A DNA stretch of 50,316 nt from Candidatus Acidiferrum typicum. GTDB taxonomy: Bacteria; Acidobacteriota; Terriglobia; Acidiferrales; UBA7541. Both the position numbers and the translations under genes were made by a program. Shown piece after piece: positions 1 through 9,626 of the stretch; position 1 is the first letter of the stretch, and every line of letters starts with the position of its first letter. A model generated the notes under the pieces. It was not told where the DNA came from and did no database searches. It was given only the letters and a program-made list of their open reading frames with translations. The stretch spans positions 1 through 50,316 of the forward strand of contig DLMH01000173.1 in the NCBI GenBank assembly GCA_002478115.1. The letters are read 5' to 3'.

Positions 1-2
1 TG

Positions 3-131
3 TTGCCTAAGGCTGCGCGGGCATTCCGCCAAGGACTGTCCGCCATGCCAAATGCACAGTCCGTTTTAGCTTTACTCGAAAAGGTAGATACGTGTTGCAG
101 ACGGCCACTTACGGAGAATTCTCAACCTTGA
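3..131 (+). CDS. 3' end of an upstream gene, possibly a TPR protein (partial)
   Basis: The third reading frame is open from the window edge to a TGA at 129-131. It encodes 42 residues whose middle (KAARAFRQGLSAMPNAQSVL) resembles the amphipathic helix pair of a tetratricopeptide repeat. The end overlaps the start of the radical SAM gene by 40 bases, which would fit translational coupling in one operon. Too little is visible to assign a function; the TPR reading is an inference from residue pattern only. It could also be chance open frame. Confidence 0.35.
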   Translation: MPKAARAFRQGLSAMPNAQSVLALLEKVDTCCRRPLTENSQP

Positions 132-1375
132 TTCACCAGCGCCAGCAAGGGCGCCGCGTTCCCGCGGATGTGTCGATCGAGGTGACCCACCGCTGCCCCC
201 TCGAGTGCCAGCACTGCTACAACAATCTCCCCATGAACGATTCCCATGCCCGCCGGCAGGAAATGACGTTCGCCGAACACGTCCGCCTTCTCGACGAACT
301 TGCTGGTCTTGGTTGCCTCTGGATTTTGTATACCGGAGGGGAAATTTTCGCCCGCAAAGATTTCCTCGATATTTATACCGAAGCGAAAAAGCGCGGCTTT
401 CTTATCACCCTCTTCACCAATGGAACCCTGATCACTCCGCGGATCGCCGATCACCTTGCGGAATACCGCCCCTTTGCCATCGAAATCACCATGTACGGCG
501 CCACTCGGGAGACCTACGAAGCCCTTACACGCATCCCGGGCTCCTTTGACCGCTGCATGAGGGGCATTCGTTTGCTGAAGGAGCGCGGTCTGCCTCTCAA
601 ATTAAAGACCGTCCCAACCACCATCAACGTCCACGAAGTTTACGAAATGAAGCGTTTCGCGGAGGAAGAAATCGGCGTCGAATTCAAGTTCGACCCGCTC
701 GTCAATCCGCGCACCGATTGCTCCCAGAGTCCTCTTGCCGTGCGGCTTTCGCCCGAACAAGCCGTGGATCTCGAATTCCGCGATCCCGTCCGTAAGGCCG
801 AATACCGCAAGCTTGCGGAAGACGAACTTGCTTCCCAACACGGCCCCCAGGGCCCCAGGAAATACACCTGCGGCGGCGGGCAGAACGGCTGTGCCATCGA
901 CCCCACCGGCCGCATGACCATCTGTGTGATCTCCCATCAAGACGGCTACAACCTGCGTGACGCCAGTTTCGCGGAAGGATGGCATGGGCGTCTTCGCGAA
1001 ATTCGCGAGTCGCCCCGTACGCGGCAAACCATTTGCTCTCGTTGTCAGATTCAGAATCTCTGCAGCATGTGCCCTGCCAACGGTGAACTCGAAAGCGGTG
1101 ACGCCGAAACGCCCGTGGAATTCCTCTGCCAGGTCGCTCATCTGCGCGCCTACACCCTCGGGGTCTCCGTGCCCGAGCATGGCGATTGTCCCTGCTGTTC
1201 TTCAGGCGTTCATTTTTCGCATCTTCAGGAATCGGCAGAGCGCCTGCAAAAAAGCTCCTCCAATATCGAAAAGATTATTCCGCTGCCACGTCCAAATTCT
1301 CCACTTCCTGTTCTTCAGTCCGGCGGCGGATGTAGTGCCGGAGGCTGCTCCTCCTGTGGGGCGCACCTTCGTTAA
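92..1375 (+). CDS. Radical SAM/SPASM peptide-modifying enzyme
   Basis: A 427-residue radical SAM enzyme. The [4Fe-4S] motif CxxxCxxC is at C35, C39 and C42, followed by a TGGE motif at 81-84 for SAM binding. A SPASM-type auxiliary cluster region begins at C260 and contains C315, C318, C324 and C327, the pattern of enzymes that modify ribosomally made peptides (sactionine, PQQ and mycofactocin types). The C-terminus is unusual: a Gly/Cys-rich tail with GGGCSAGGCSSCG that may bind another metal or mimic a substrate. Translation starts at GTG 92; no ATG occurs upstream in frame. The stop lies 26 bases before the start of a small Cys-containing ORF, its likely substrate. The family assignment is firm; the substrate is inferred from context. 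Confidence 0.92.
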   Translation: MLQTATYGEFSTLIHQRQQGRRVPADVSIEVTHRCPLECQHCYNNLPMNDSHARRQEMTFAEHVRLLDELAGLGCLWILYTGGEIFARKDFLDIYTEAKKRGFLITLFTNGTLITPRIADHLAEYRPFAIEITMYGATRETYEALTRIPGSFDRCMRGIRLLKERGLPLKLKTVPTTINVHEVYEMKRFAEEEIGVEFKFDPLVNPRTDCSQSPLAVRLSPEQAVDLEFRDPVRKAEYRKLAEDELASQHGPQGPRKYTCGGGQNGCAIDPTGRMTICVISHQDGYNLRDASFAEGWHGRLREIRESPRTRQTICSRCQIQNLCSMCPANGELESGDAETPVEFLCQVAHLRAYTLGVSVPEHGDCPCCSSGVHFSHLQESAERLQKSSSNIEKIIPLPRPNSPLPVLQSGGGCSAGGCSSCGAHLR

Positions 1376-1401
1376 GGTCAATGAAAAGGCAAAGCTCGAC
1401 C

Positions 1402-1578
1402 ATGAATGACTCACTCAAGTCCGATAAGCCCACCAAGGCGCCCTATCAGCCGCCGACGGTGGTCCGCGTCAGCTTGCGGCCGGAAGAAGCGGTATTGGGT
1501 CATTGCAAGATCTCGGGCTCGGCGGGGCCTGGAAACCTTTCCTGCCGCGCCCTTTTTTGCCGGACCCAGGGATCTTAA
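1402..1578 (+). CDS. Candidate RiPP-like precursor peptide (58 aa)
   Basis: A short ORF directly after the radical SAM gene. From ATG 1402 it gives 58 residues: a charged, proline-rich leader, then a conserved-looking block VSLRPEEAVLGHCK at residues 23-36, then a small-residue core with C35, C48 and C53 and a C-terminal serine S58. An in-frame ATG at 1381 would add seven residues, but its possible ribosome site AAGG is only three bases away, so 1402 is preferred (AAAGG at 1384-1388). The leader/core layout and position between a SPASM enzyme and a kinase-like gene fit a RiPP precursor. No characterised peptide family is recognised. The next gene begins 26 bases downstream. Confidence 0.6.
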   Translation: MNDSLKSDKPTKAPYQPPTVVRVSLRPEEAVLGHCKISGSAGPGNLSCRALFCRTQGS

Positions 1579-1603
1579 GACCCGCTCAATCGGAGAAACT
1601 TAC

Positions 1604-2527
1604 GTGCCCACGCCTCTCACAGACTCCAAGCTCCCCACCCGCAGCGCCACCCGTCTGGCTCTGGCGATCGGTGGCCTCTCCTTCGGCATGTGGTGCGAGC
1701 GCGGTATGCCGGTCTCTCTCGATCCCGAACACGAGCCCTTCGCCATTCCCCACGCCAGTTCGCATCCTTGCGAGATTGAATTGGACATTGCCTGGGCCTC
1801 GCAACTCGACGTGCCTGACGCTTCCCCGGCATTTGTTTCCGGCGGGCTCTGGTCCGCCTTCACGCACTCCACGGGAACGCAGTTTTATTTCACCACCCCA
1901 ACATTGGGTCCTGCTCCCTACAAGGCTGCCTGGTTTGATCCAACCTTTTCGCGCGGCCACATTGTTCTCAATCGTGCCAGTTATCCCGCGGGCCAGCCGG
2001 TTTACCCGCTGGAATACCCCACCGATGAGCTCGTCATGATGCACCGTTTGTCCCTGGGAGAAGGCTTGGAAGTTCACGCGTTAGGTTTAGTCGACGAAGA
2101 CGGCAGCGGCTACCTCTTCCTCGGCCACTCGGGCGCCGGCAAGAGCACAACTGCGCGCCTCTGGATGTCCAACCCCGGCGTGCAGTTCCTCAGCGACGAT
2201 CGCATCATTCTCCGCAAGCTCGACGGCCAATTTTGGATGTACGGCACGCCCTGGCATGGCGATGCCGGCGTTGCCTCTCCTGCGCGTGCGCCGCTCACTT
2301 CTGTTTTTCTTCTCGAACAGGCTCCCTCGATCAAGTTCTCGCCGCTCCCCGCGTCGCAGGCGGCCGCCGAACTCTTTGCCCGTGCCTTTGTTCCCCACTA
2401 TTTGAAGCACGGCATTCATTTCGCCTTGAGTTTTTTGGATGATCTCACTCGCTCCATCCCCTCTTCGAATTTCTGTTTTGTTCCGACCCAGGACGCTGTG
2501 GAGGCCATCCGCCATGCCCACGCGTGA
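1604..2527 (+). CDS. HPr kinase-like P-loop protein
   Basis: A 307-residue protein with a P-loop GHSGAGKST at residues 174-182, followed by LSDD and a GTPWHG block, the arrangement of the C-terminal kinase domain of HprK. The N-terminal half is not the usual HprK regulatory domain. The open frame extends upstream to 1406, but that part lies over the precursor ORF in another frame. GTG 1604, with GGAG eight bases upstream, is the likely start. HprK homologues occur in some RiPP clusters; in the paeninodin lasso-peptide pathway one phosphorylates the precursor's C-terminal serine. A similar role here is inference. It overlaps the next gene by 14 bases, indicating co-translation. Confidence 0.8.
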   Translation: MPTPLTDSKLPTRSATRLALAIGGLSFGMWCERGMPVSLDPEHEPFAIPHASSHPCEIELDIAWASQLDVPDASPAFVSGGLWSAFTHSTGTQFYFTTPTLGPAPYKAAWFDPTFSRGHIVLNRASYPAGQPVYPLEYPTDELVMMHRLSLGEGLEVHALGLVDEDGSGYLFLGHSGAGKSTTARLWMSNPGVQFLSDDRIILRKLDGQFWMYGTPWHGDAGVASPARAPLTSVFLLEQAPSIKFSPLPASQAAAELFARAFVPHYLKHGIHFALSFLDDLTRSIPSSNFCFVPTQDAVEAIRHAHA

Positions 2528-5500
2528 GATCCAGCACCGCAAGGATTCGCATCTCTTCGCTCAACTTTGCCTGGCGCTTCTCCGTGAAGGCCACAGTGTT
2601 CAGTTTCGGGTGCAAGGAGAAAGCATGCGCCCCAATATTCTCGATGGTGATGCGGTCCTCGTTGCCCCTGCGGCTGATCGCGAGCTTTGTCAGGGTGATA
2701 TCGCGCTGGTTCAAAATCAGGATGGCTTGCGGGTCCACCGCGTGGCCTCTTGCGGCGCTTCCTCGGGCGCCGTTGTCACGCGCAGCGATACGGGCCTCGC
2801 TTCCGACCCATCCGCTTCGCGCATGTTTGGAAAGGTTATTGTTCTGCGGCGAAACTCCCGTGAAGAATCGCTCACTCCCCTGCAGACTCGCCTCGTTCAT
2901 CCTCTGCGCATCATGTTCCGCCGGATACGCGCCGCAGCCATGCTACGCCTGCGACGTGCTGCCCTGCTTCTCTCCGGGGTTTTCGCCCTGTCTCTCTTGT
3001 GCGCGACGTTCCTCGCCCCCGCTGTTCACGCCCAGACCGCCGACCTGCAACTCACGCAGACCGCTTCCGCCTCCGCCGTTGCTGCGGGTTCCACTTACAC
3101 CTACACCGAGGTCGTCAAGAACAACACTTCGAGCGCCACGGTTACAGCCGGAACGATCACCGTCTATATGCAAACCCCGCCCAACACGACCTATCAAAGC
3201 TATTACAGCTACCAAACCAACAGTGGCACCAACGATTGGACTTGCACGAATCCCGGTGCCAACAACGTCGGCCCCGTTGTTTGCAGCTATGGTCTTGCGC
3301 TGGCCAGTGGCGCAACCGCCACTCAGCTCACCGTCACCTTCCTAGTCAACACTGGCACCGCATCTGGCACCACCATCCTTAGTTCCGCCACTGTCACGAA
3401 TTCCACCTACGTGGATAACATTCCGGCGAATAACACCAGCATCACCTCCATCGTTGTCGAACCCACCACCTCCGCTGATCTCGGCGTCTCCATGTCCGTC
3501 TCCCCCACTCCCGTTTTTGTCTCCTCCAGCATGACTTACGCCATTAAAGTCCAGAATCTCGGCCAAGCCGCAGCCTCTTCCGCCGCAACTACTCTAACCA
3601 TCAGCTTGCCCTCTGGGCTCACCTCCATGTCCCTCTCGGCTCCTGCCGACTGGAGTTGCGCGATCACCATACCTATTAAGTGCACTCTCCCTGGCTCCCT
3701 GGCTTCGGGCTCCACCGACACGATTACAATCTCTGCCACTGCACCTTCCACGCCTTCCACTCTCACCGCCAGTGCCGCGCTTACCCTCACCGGCGATCCC
3801 AATAACACCAACGACAACGCTACCGCCTACACGGTTGTTCAGCCCCTCGTCTGCGCTACCCCCGGCCGCGACGGCGCCGGCGGCACTCTCACCGGCATTG
3901 TCAACGCCTACTTCCCTCCTTCTACTACCGGCACCCTCGCCTCCGGTTCCACTTCCGTTGCGCTGGGTGCGGCCGCCCCGCTGGGCGCTCAGAAAGCTAT
4001 CGCCGTCGGTGATCTCCTGCTCATCATCCAGATGCAGGACGCGACCATCAACAGTACGCAATCGAGTTCTTATGGCGATGGCCTCCCCGGTGATCCGGGC
4101 TCCGGTTCCACCAGCCTGGGCAGCTCCGGCCTCTTTGAATTCGTGACTGCCTCCAGTGCGGTCCCCGTCACCGGTGGCACTCTCACATTCACCGGCACCG
4201 GCTCCGGCGGCTTGCTCAACAGCTATTCTTACGTCGTTGCCACCACCACGCAGCCTCAGCAAACCTATCAAGTCATTCGCGTGCCCCAGTACACTTCCGC
4301 GACTCTTACCTCCGGCCTTGTCCCATTGGCCTGGACTGGTTCTGTCGGCGGTGTCCTCGCAATCGATGTCTCCTCCCAACTTACGCTCGGCGGCACGGTG
4401 GCTCTCGACGCTCTCGGCTTTCGTGGTGGCGGTGGCCGGATCCTTACCGGGGGCACCGGCGCGCTCACGGATTACATCACCCTCGCCACGGATGCCACCA
4501 ATGGCTCCAAGGGCGAGGGCATAGCGGGTACTCCCCGCTATGTGGCCCCGGCCACCATCACAGACACCACCACGGCCACGGACACCACCGGCGGCACTCC
4601 TGCGGATACTCTCCCAGGCGGCAGCTATGCGCGTGGTGCTCCGGGGAACGCCGGTGGCGGCGGTACCGACGGCAATCCTGCCGCCAATAATGAGAATTCC
4701 GGCGGCGGCGCGGGCGGCAATGGTGGGACCGGGGGACAGGGTGGTTATGGTTGGGACAGCATGACCGCCACTAACTCCACCGACGGCGGATTCGGCGGCG
4801 TGGCATTCCCCGCTTCCACGAGTGCTCTTGTGATGGGCGGTGGCGGCGGCGCTGGCACCACCAACGACGGCTCGTACTACATCCTCCCCAGCGGCCCCGG
4901 CGCTGCCGATTGCGGCGCAACCTGCACCGGGATCTACAGCAGCGGCGGTGCGGGTGGTGCCATAGCCATCATCCACGCTGGTACTGTCGTGGGCACTGGA
5001 ACCATTACTTCCAATGGCCAATCCACTCTGAGCACGGAGAACGACAGCACGGGCGGTGGCGGAGCAGGCGGCTCTATTCTGCTTTTCGCCAACAATGGTG
5101 GCTTGGGTGGCCTCACCGTCAACGCCAATGGCGGCACTGGCGGCAACGCCTGGCCCGCTAAGGCCCCCGGTGGCTTTCCTGGTGAGCGACATGGCCCCGG
5201 TGGCGGCGGCGGTGGCGGCGTCATTTTCCTTTCAGATTCGCACGCCAGTTCTAGTGTCGCCGGCGGCTCCAACGGCTATACCGACACGGTTGAGGATTCT
5301 TACGGCGCCACTCCCGGTCAGGCCGGCCTTGTCGTGACCACCGATGTCATCACCGAAACTCCCGGCACGCAGTCCGGCGCCTACTGCGCTTCCGCCGATC
5401 TTTCCGTCACCAATTCCGCTACTCCTTTCGTGGTCTTACCCGGTGGCACAATCACTTATACCCAGACCGTCGCCAATAACGGCCCTCTTGATGCCGTCAA

Positions 5501-8500
5501 CGCCGTCTTCACCCAAAGCGTCCCCGCCAACACCACTGTCTCCTCCATCACCCCACCCGCCGGCTGGACCTGCGTCAACTCAGCAGGCGCCATCTCTTGC
5601 ACCACCACCACTGGCATTTTCCCCGTCAACACCCCGGGCGTCACCTTCACCATCGTCGTTACAGTTGCTGCCGGCACCTCCAGCGGCACGCAGATCGTGG
5701 ATGTCGCCAACATCACCTCCGGCACCACCGACCCTAATCTCGCAAACAACACTGCTATTGCCAGCACCACCGTGGGCGTCGTAGGAACTGCCGATCTTGC
5801 CATTACCAACACCGCTTCCTCCCCCACCGTCGTTGCAGGCTCGAACGTCACACTCACGGGCGTCATCACCAATCAAGGACCCTCCGCCGCCGCCGGCCCC
5901 GTTTTCACCGAGAACATACCCACTAACACTACTTTTGTATCCGTTTCCGGTCCCCCGGGCTGGAGCTGCTCTTCCTTCGTGTATAACGGCACGACCATCG
6001 CCGAATGTGTTGACAATTCTCCCCTCGGGGTTAATTCCCCCGCCACTTTCTCCGTCGTCGTTAACGTTCCCCTCGCCACCACGGCCGGCACAGTAATTAC
6101 CGCCACCGATAACGTTAATTCCGCCACTCCCGATCCCAACTACTCGAACAACTCCGCCTCAACCACGTTCACCGTTGCCACTGCTGGTCAGGCCGATCTG
6201 GCCGTCACGGCCTCCGCCTCCCCCAACCCGGTCACTCAGGGCAACAACGTTACCTTCACGGAAACCGTTGCCAACAACGGCCCCGCCACGGAAACCAATG
6301 CCACTTTCACCGTCACCATCCCTGCCAACACCACTTTCTACTCACTTGCCCCTGTCCCCTCCGGCTGGTCCTGCACCACTCCTGCCATCGGCGCCACGGG
6401 TACTGTCACCTGCAATCTCACTGGCACTCTCGCCGCTGGCGCAAACGTAAGTTTCCCGCTTGTGGTCAAAGTGAATTCCGGCGTTGCTGCCGGCACTACC
6501 ATCTCCGCTACAGCCACTGTCTCTAGCACCGTCGGCGATCCCAATCTCGGCAACAACTCCGTCACCGTTTCCACCATCGTCGCTTCGCCCACCCAGTCCA
6601 GTGTCACTGCGACCAAAACCGCCGCTCCTGATCCCGTCAATCTGGGCTCCACCCTCACCTACGTCTTGACCGTCACCAACTCGGGCCCCGCTGTCGCTCA
6701 GAATGTCACGGTGTCGGACCCGCTCCCTGCCGAGGTCACCTATATCCCTAACTCTTATTCCACAACCATCGGCCTCTGCTCTGGCACGACCACCGTGAAT
6801 TGCACCCTCGGCAACCTTGCCGTCGGCAGCACCGCCGTCATCACCATCAACGTCACCGCCACCACTTTCAGCGCCTCTACCCTCTCCACCAACACCGCCA
6901 CCGTCACAAGCTCGACTGCCGCTCTCACTTCCAACGTCCCCAATTACCCGCTCTACCCCAGCTTCGTGTCCACCATTCAGGCCTCAACCGCCGTGGACAT
7001 CTCCTCCTTCCAGGCCTTCTCCCAGCCCGATGGCTCCGTCATCCTCGAATGGCGCACCCATGAAGAGTCCCGCAACCTCGGCTTCCATGTCTATCGCGAG
7101 GATGCCTCCGGCCGCACTCGCATCGATCCTTCTCTTATTGCCGGCTCCGCTTTGCTGCTGCGTGGTTCCCGGCCTCAGCATGCCGCCAAGATCTATCGCT
7201 GGATTGATCCGCATCCCGTTCGCGATGCCGCGTACTGGATTGAAGACCTGGATATCAATGGCACGCGCGGCACTCATGGCCCCGCTTACGTCGAGTCGCC
7301 TTCCGCCGAAGTCGCCGCCGCGCTTGCCTCCGCGCGTTCCTCGGCCTTGCTAAGCAGCCAGCGCGCCTCATCCGTCTCGCCCTCTGCCGCCAATCCATCC
7401 CCTGCTCTGGCGGTTCCGCGACCCGGTCTCCCTATCCCACCGCCAGGCCTTCCGCCTCTCAGCATTGCCGATCATCAGGCCGTCAAAATTTCAGTCGCTC
7501 AGGAAGGCTGGTATCACGTCTCCTTTGCCCAGCTTTTTGCCGCGGGTCTCGATCGCTACACCGACTCACGCACGCTTCATCTTTACGCCGAAGGAGTCGA
7601 ACAGCCGCTTCTCCTGACAGGTCGCGCCAGCGGTCCTCCATCTACTTCTGACGCCATCGAATTCTACGGCACGGGCATCGATACGCCCTTCTCCGCGGAT
7701 CGCGTCTATTGGTTGATCAGCGATTACCAATCGCCCAAGCGCATCCTTCCGGTGGCGACGCCTATTTCCGGCAGCACCGCCCCAGCGAGTTTCCCCTTCA
7801 CCGTTCTTCGCGAGGATCGCACCATCTACTTCGCCGCTCTGCTGAATGGCGAAAACAACGACAATTTCTTCGGCGCCATCATAAGCTCGGAAGCGACCGA
7901 TCAGGATCTCTCCGTCGCACACATTGATCCTTCCTCAGCGCTGCCGATCTCCGTGGACGTCGCTCTCCAGGGCGTCACCGACGCGCAGCAACATGGCGTT
8001 ACTGTGCAGTTCAATGGCGCCACTCTCGGCGAAATGGACTTCCTCGGTCTGGCGCTCGCGCAGCAATCTTTCCCGGTCGAATCCTCGTTGCTCCAGAACG
8101 GCAGCAACACCGTCACCCTCACGGCTTTGAATGGCGACAACGACGTCAGCCTCGTGCAATCCATCGCGCTCCATTACGCGCACACCTATGCCGCGGACGC
8201 GGACTGGCTCCGCGCCACCGCTTCTGCCGGTTCGGAACTCCACCTCACCGGGTTCACTAACCCGCAGATCCGCGTGTTTGACATCACCGATCCGCTCAAC
8301 ATCTCGGAACTCGCCGCCAAGATCTCACCCGAATCGGGCGCTTACGGTGCTGCTTTGGCACTCTCCGCCCACGGGCTTGCTGTTCGCACCATTCTCGCTT
8401 TCGCCAACGACGCCATTTCCGCCCCGGTTTCTCTCGCGCCGCATGTTCCCACGTTCCTCGAAGACAATCGTACTGGCGCCGACGTTGTCATCATCACGCA

Positions 8501-9626
8501 TCCCGATTTTGTCACCAGCCTTGCGCCGCTTGTGCGCCTGCGCGAATCACAGGGCCATCACGTCTCTCTCGTTACCACCGACCAGCTCTTCGACGAGTAC
8601 AATTACGGCGAGCGCAGCCCCTTTGCCATCCGCAGCTTTCTCCAGGAAGCCGCCTCCGTTTGGAAGAACAAGCCCCAGTCCATCCTGTTCGTTGGCGATG
8701 CCTCCTTCGATCCACGCGATTATTTGGGTCTCGGCGATTTCGATTTTGTGCCCACGCGCATCATCGAAACCGCGGCTTTCAAGACCGCATCCGACGATTG
8801 GTTCACCGACTTTGCTCAGAATGGTTTCGCCACAATTCCTACTGGCCGATTGCCCGTGCGCACCTCCGCCGACGCCGATCTCGTCGTTTCCAAAATCACG
8901 GGCTACGAGCACGGCAGCTCTGCCGGCTCCTGGAATTCGCAGGCTTTGCTGATCGCCGATCAGAATGTCGATTCCAACTTCACCGCTGCTGCAACTTCTG
9001 CCGCGGCCACCCTTCCGGCCACGCTGCAGGTCTCAGAGATCTTTGCCGACTCGCTCGATACCGCTACCGCCCGCTCCCAGATTCTCGCCGCTCTCAATAA
9101 CGGTGCGCTCTTGGTCGATTACAACGGCCACGGCGCCGAGCAGCAGTGGTCTTTCGCCGATCTCTTCGACACCACCGACGCCGCTGCACTCTCCAACGGA
9201 GGACGCCTCCCCGTCTATCTCTTGATGGATTGCCTCAATGGATTCTTCCAGGATGTTTACGCCGAGAGCCTTGCCGAGTCTCTTCTGCTCGCTCCCAACG
9301 GAGGCGCAGTCGCCGTCTGGGCCTCTTCCGGTTTCACCCAGCAATCGCCGCAGTCCACGTTGAATCAGGCATTTCTGCACTTTTTCGCCGGCAATCCAAA
9401 TCAATCCCTCGGCCGCCTCGTGCTTCAGGCGAAGGCCGGCACCACTGACAACGATGTCCGTCGTACCTGGATTCTTTTTGGCGATCCCGCGATGAAACTC
9501 CAGTTCGTGCCCGCAGCCATTCCTGCGCAAACTACTGCGCCAAAGTCTCAGCCCGTCACTATTCCCGTAAGCAATCGCCCCTGTCTTCCTGTAGCTGTCT
9601 GTTCGAAGGAGAAACAACGCCAATGA
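2514..9626 (+). CDS. S24/S26 peptidase-like - DUF11 repeat - C25 cysteine peptidase fusion protein
   Basis: A 2370-residue multidomain protein. Residues 1-125 form an S24/S26 serine-peptidase-like domain with GESMRPNILDGD (S37) and VHRV (H75), the Ser/His pair of ER/SipW-type signal peptidases. No membrane segment precedes it. A positively charged stretch and hydrophobic segment end near AVHAQT (about 150-175). Then come DUF11 repeats, each opening like ADLxVT and containing VxNxGP: two before and four after a glycine-rich region (about 446-960). An Fn3-like segment starts near 1494. A gingipain-type C25 domain (about 1989-2330) keeps its dyad H2206 (NGHG) and C2240 (DCLNG). ATG 2514 is preferred, with GGAG ten bases upstream, since the longer frame overlaps the kinase gene. 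No recognised C-terminal sorting signal is seen. Alternatively, ATG 2913 could start the secreted part alone, but it has no ribosome site. Confidence 0.85.
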   Translation: MPTREIQHRKDSHLFAQLCLALLREGHSVQFRVQGESMRPNILDGDAVLVAPAADRELCQGDIALVQNQDGLRVHRVASCGASSGAVVTRSDTGLASDPSASRMFGKVIVLRRNSREESLTPLQTRLVHPLRIMFRRIRAAAMLRLRRAALLLSGVFALSLLCATFLAPAVHAQTADLQLTQTASASAVAAGSTYTYTEVVKNNTSSATVTAGTITVYMQTPPNTTYQSYYSYQTNSGTNDWTCTNPGANNVGPVVCSYGLALASGATATQLTVTFLVNTGTASGTTILSSATVTNSTYVDNIPANNTSITSIVVEPTTSADLGVSMSVSPTPVFVSSSMTYAIKVQNLGQAAASSAATTLTISLPSGLTSMSLSAPADWSCAITIPIKCTLPGSLASGSTDTITISATAPSTPSTLTASAALTLTGDPNNTNDNATAYTVVQPLVCATPGRDGAGGTLTGIVNAYFPPSTTGTLASGSTSVALGAAAPLGAQKAIAVGDLLLIIQMQDATINSTQSSSYGDGLPGDPGSGSTSLGSSGLFEFVTASSAVPVTGGTLTFTGTGSGGLLNSYSYVVATTTQPQQTYQVIRVPQYTSATLTSGLVPLAWTGSVGGVLAIDVSSQLTLGGTVALDALGFRGGGGRILTGGTGALTDYITLATDATNGSKGEGIAGTPRYVAPATITDTTTATDTTGGTPADTLPGGSYARGAPGNAGGGGTDGNPAANNENSGGGAGGNGGTGGQGGYGWDSMTATNSTDGGFGGVAFPASTSALVMGGGGGAGTTNDGSYYILPSGPGAADCGATCTGIYSSGGAGGAIAIIHAGTVVGTGTITSNGQSTLSTENDSTGGGGAGGSILLFANNGGLGGLTVNANGGTGGNAWPAKAPGGFPGERHGPGGGGGGGVIFLSDSHASSSVAGGSNGYTDTVEDSYGATPGQAGLVVTTDVITETPGTQSGAYCASADLSVTNSATPFVVLPGGTITYTQTVANNGPLDAVNAVFTQSVPANTTVSSITPPAGWTCVNSAGAISCTTTTGIFPVNTPGVTFTIVVTVAAGTSSGTQIVDVANITSGTTDPNLANNTAIASTTVGVVGTADLAITNTASSPTVVAGSNVTLTGVITNQGPSAAAGPVFTENIPTNTTFVSVSGPPGWSCSSFVYNGTTIAECVDNSPLGVNSPATFSVVVNVPLATTAGTVITATDNVNSATPDPNYSNNSASTTFTVATAGQADLAVTASASPNPVTQGNNVTFTETVANNGPATETNATFTVTIPANTTFYSLAPVPSGWSCTTPAIGATGTVTCNLTGTLAAGANVSFPLVVKVNSGVAAGTTISATATVSSTVGDPNLGNNSVTVSTIVASPTQSSVTATKTAAPDPVNLGSTLTYVLTVTNSGPAVAQNVTVSDPLPAEVTYIPNSYSTTIGLCSGTTTVNCTLGNLAVGSTAVITINVTATTFSASTLSTNTATVTSSTAALTSNVPNYPLYPSFVSTIQASTAVDISSFQAFSQPDGSVILEWRTHEESRNLGFHVYREDASGRTRIDPSLIAGSALLLRGSRPQHAAKIYRWIDPHPVRDAAYWIEDLDINGTRGTHGPAYVESPSAEVAAALASARSSALLSSQRASSVSPSAANPSPALAVPRPGLPIPPPGLPPLSIADHQAVKISVAQEGWYHVSFAQLFAAGLDRYTDSRTLHLYAEGVEQPLLLTGRASGPPSTSDAIEFYGTGIDTPFSADRVYWLISDYQSPKRILPVATPISGSTAPASFPFTVLREDRTIYFAALLNGENNDNFFGAIISSEATDQDLSVAHIDPSSALPISVDVALQGVTDAQQHGVTVQFNGATLGEMDFLGLALAQQSFPVESSLLQNGSNTVTLTALNGDNDVSLVQSIALHYAHTYAADADWLRATASAGSELHLTGFTNPQIRVFDITDPLNISELAAKISPESGAYGAALALSAHGLAVRTILAFANDAISAPVSLAPHVPTFLEDNRTGADVVIITHPDFVTSLAPLVRLRESQGHHVSLVTTDQLFDEYNYGERSPFAIRSFLQEAASVWKNKPQSILFVGDASFDPRDYLGLGDFDFVPTRIIETAAFKTASDDWFTDFAQNGFATIPTGRLPVRTSADADLVVSKITGYEHGSSAGSWNSQALLIADQNVDSNFTAAATSAAATLPATLQVSEIFADSLDTATARSQILAALNNGALLVDYNGHGAEQQWSFADLFDTTDAAALSNGGRLPVYLLMDCLNGFFQDVYAESLAESLLLAPNGGAVAVWASSGFTQQSPQSTLNQAFLHFFAGNPNQSLGRLVLQAKAGTTDNDVRRTWILFGDPAMKLQFVPAAIPAQTTAPKSQPVTIPVSNRPCLPVAVCSKEKQRQ

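Noticed and set aside
3594..5192. A 532-residue reverse-strand open frame opposite the DUF11 protein
   Set aside because: It mirrors glycine-rich and DUF11 codons and is low-complexity (Gly, Ala, Arg, Glu-rich). It has no recognised domain, and the opposite frame has clear protein families.
2913..9626. Separate start for the DUF11 surface protein at ATG 2913
   Set aside because: A signal peptide begins there, but no ribosome site precedes it. The upstream domain is in the same uninterrupted frame, so one fused protein is the simpler reading.
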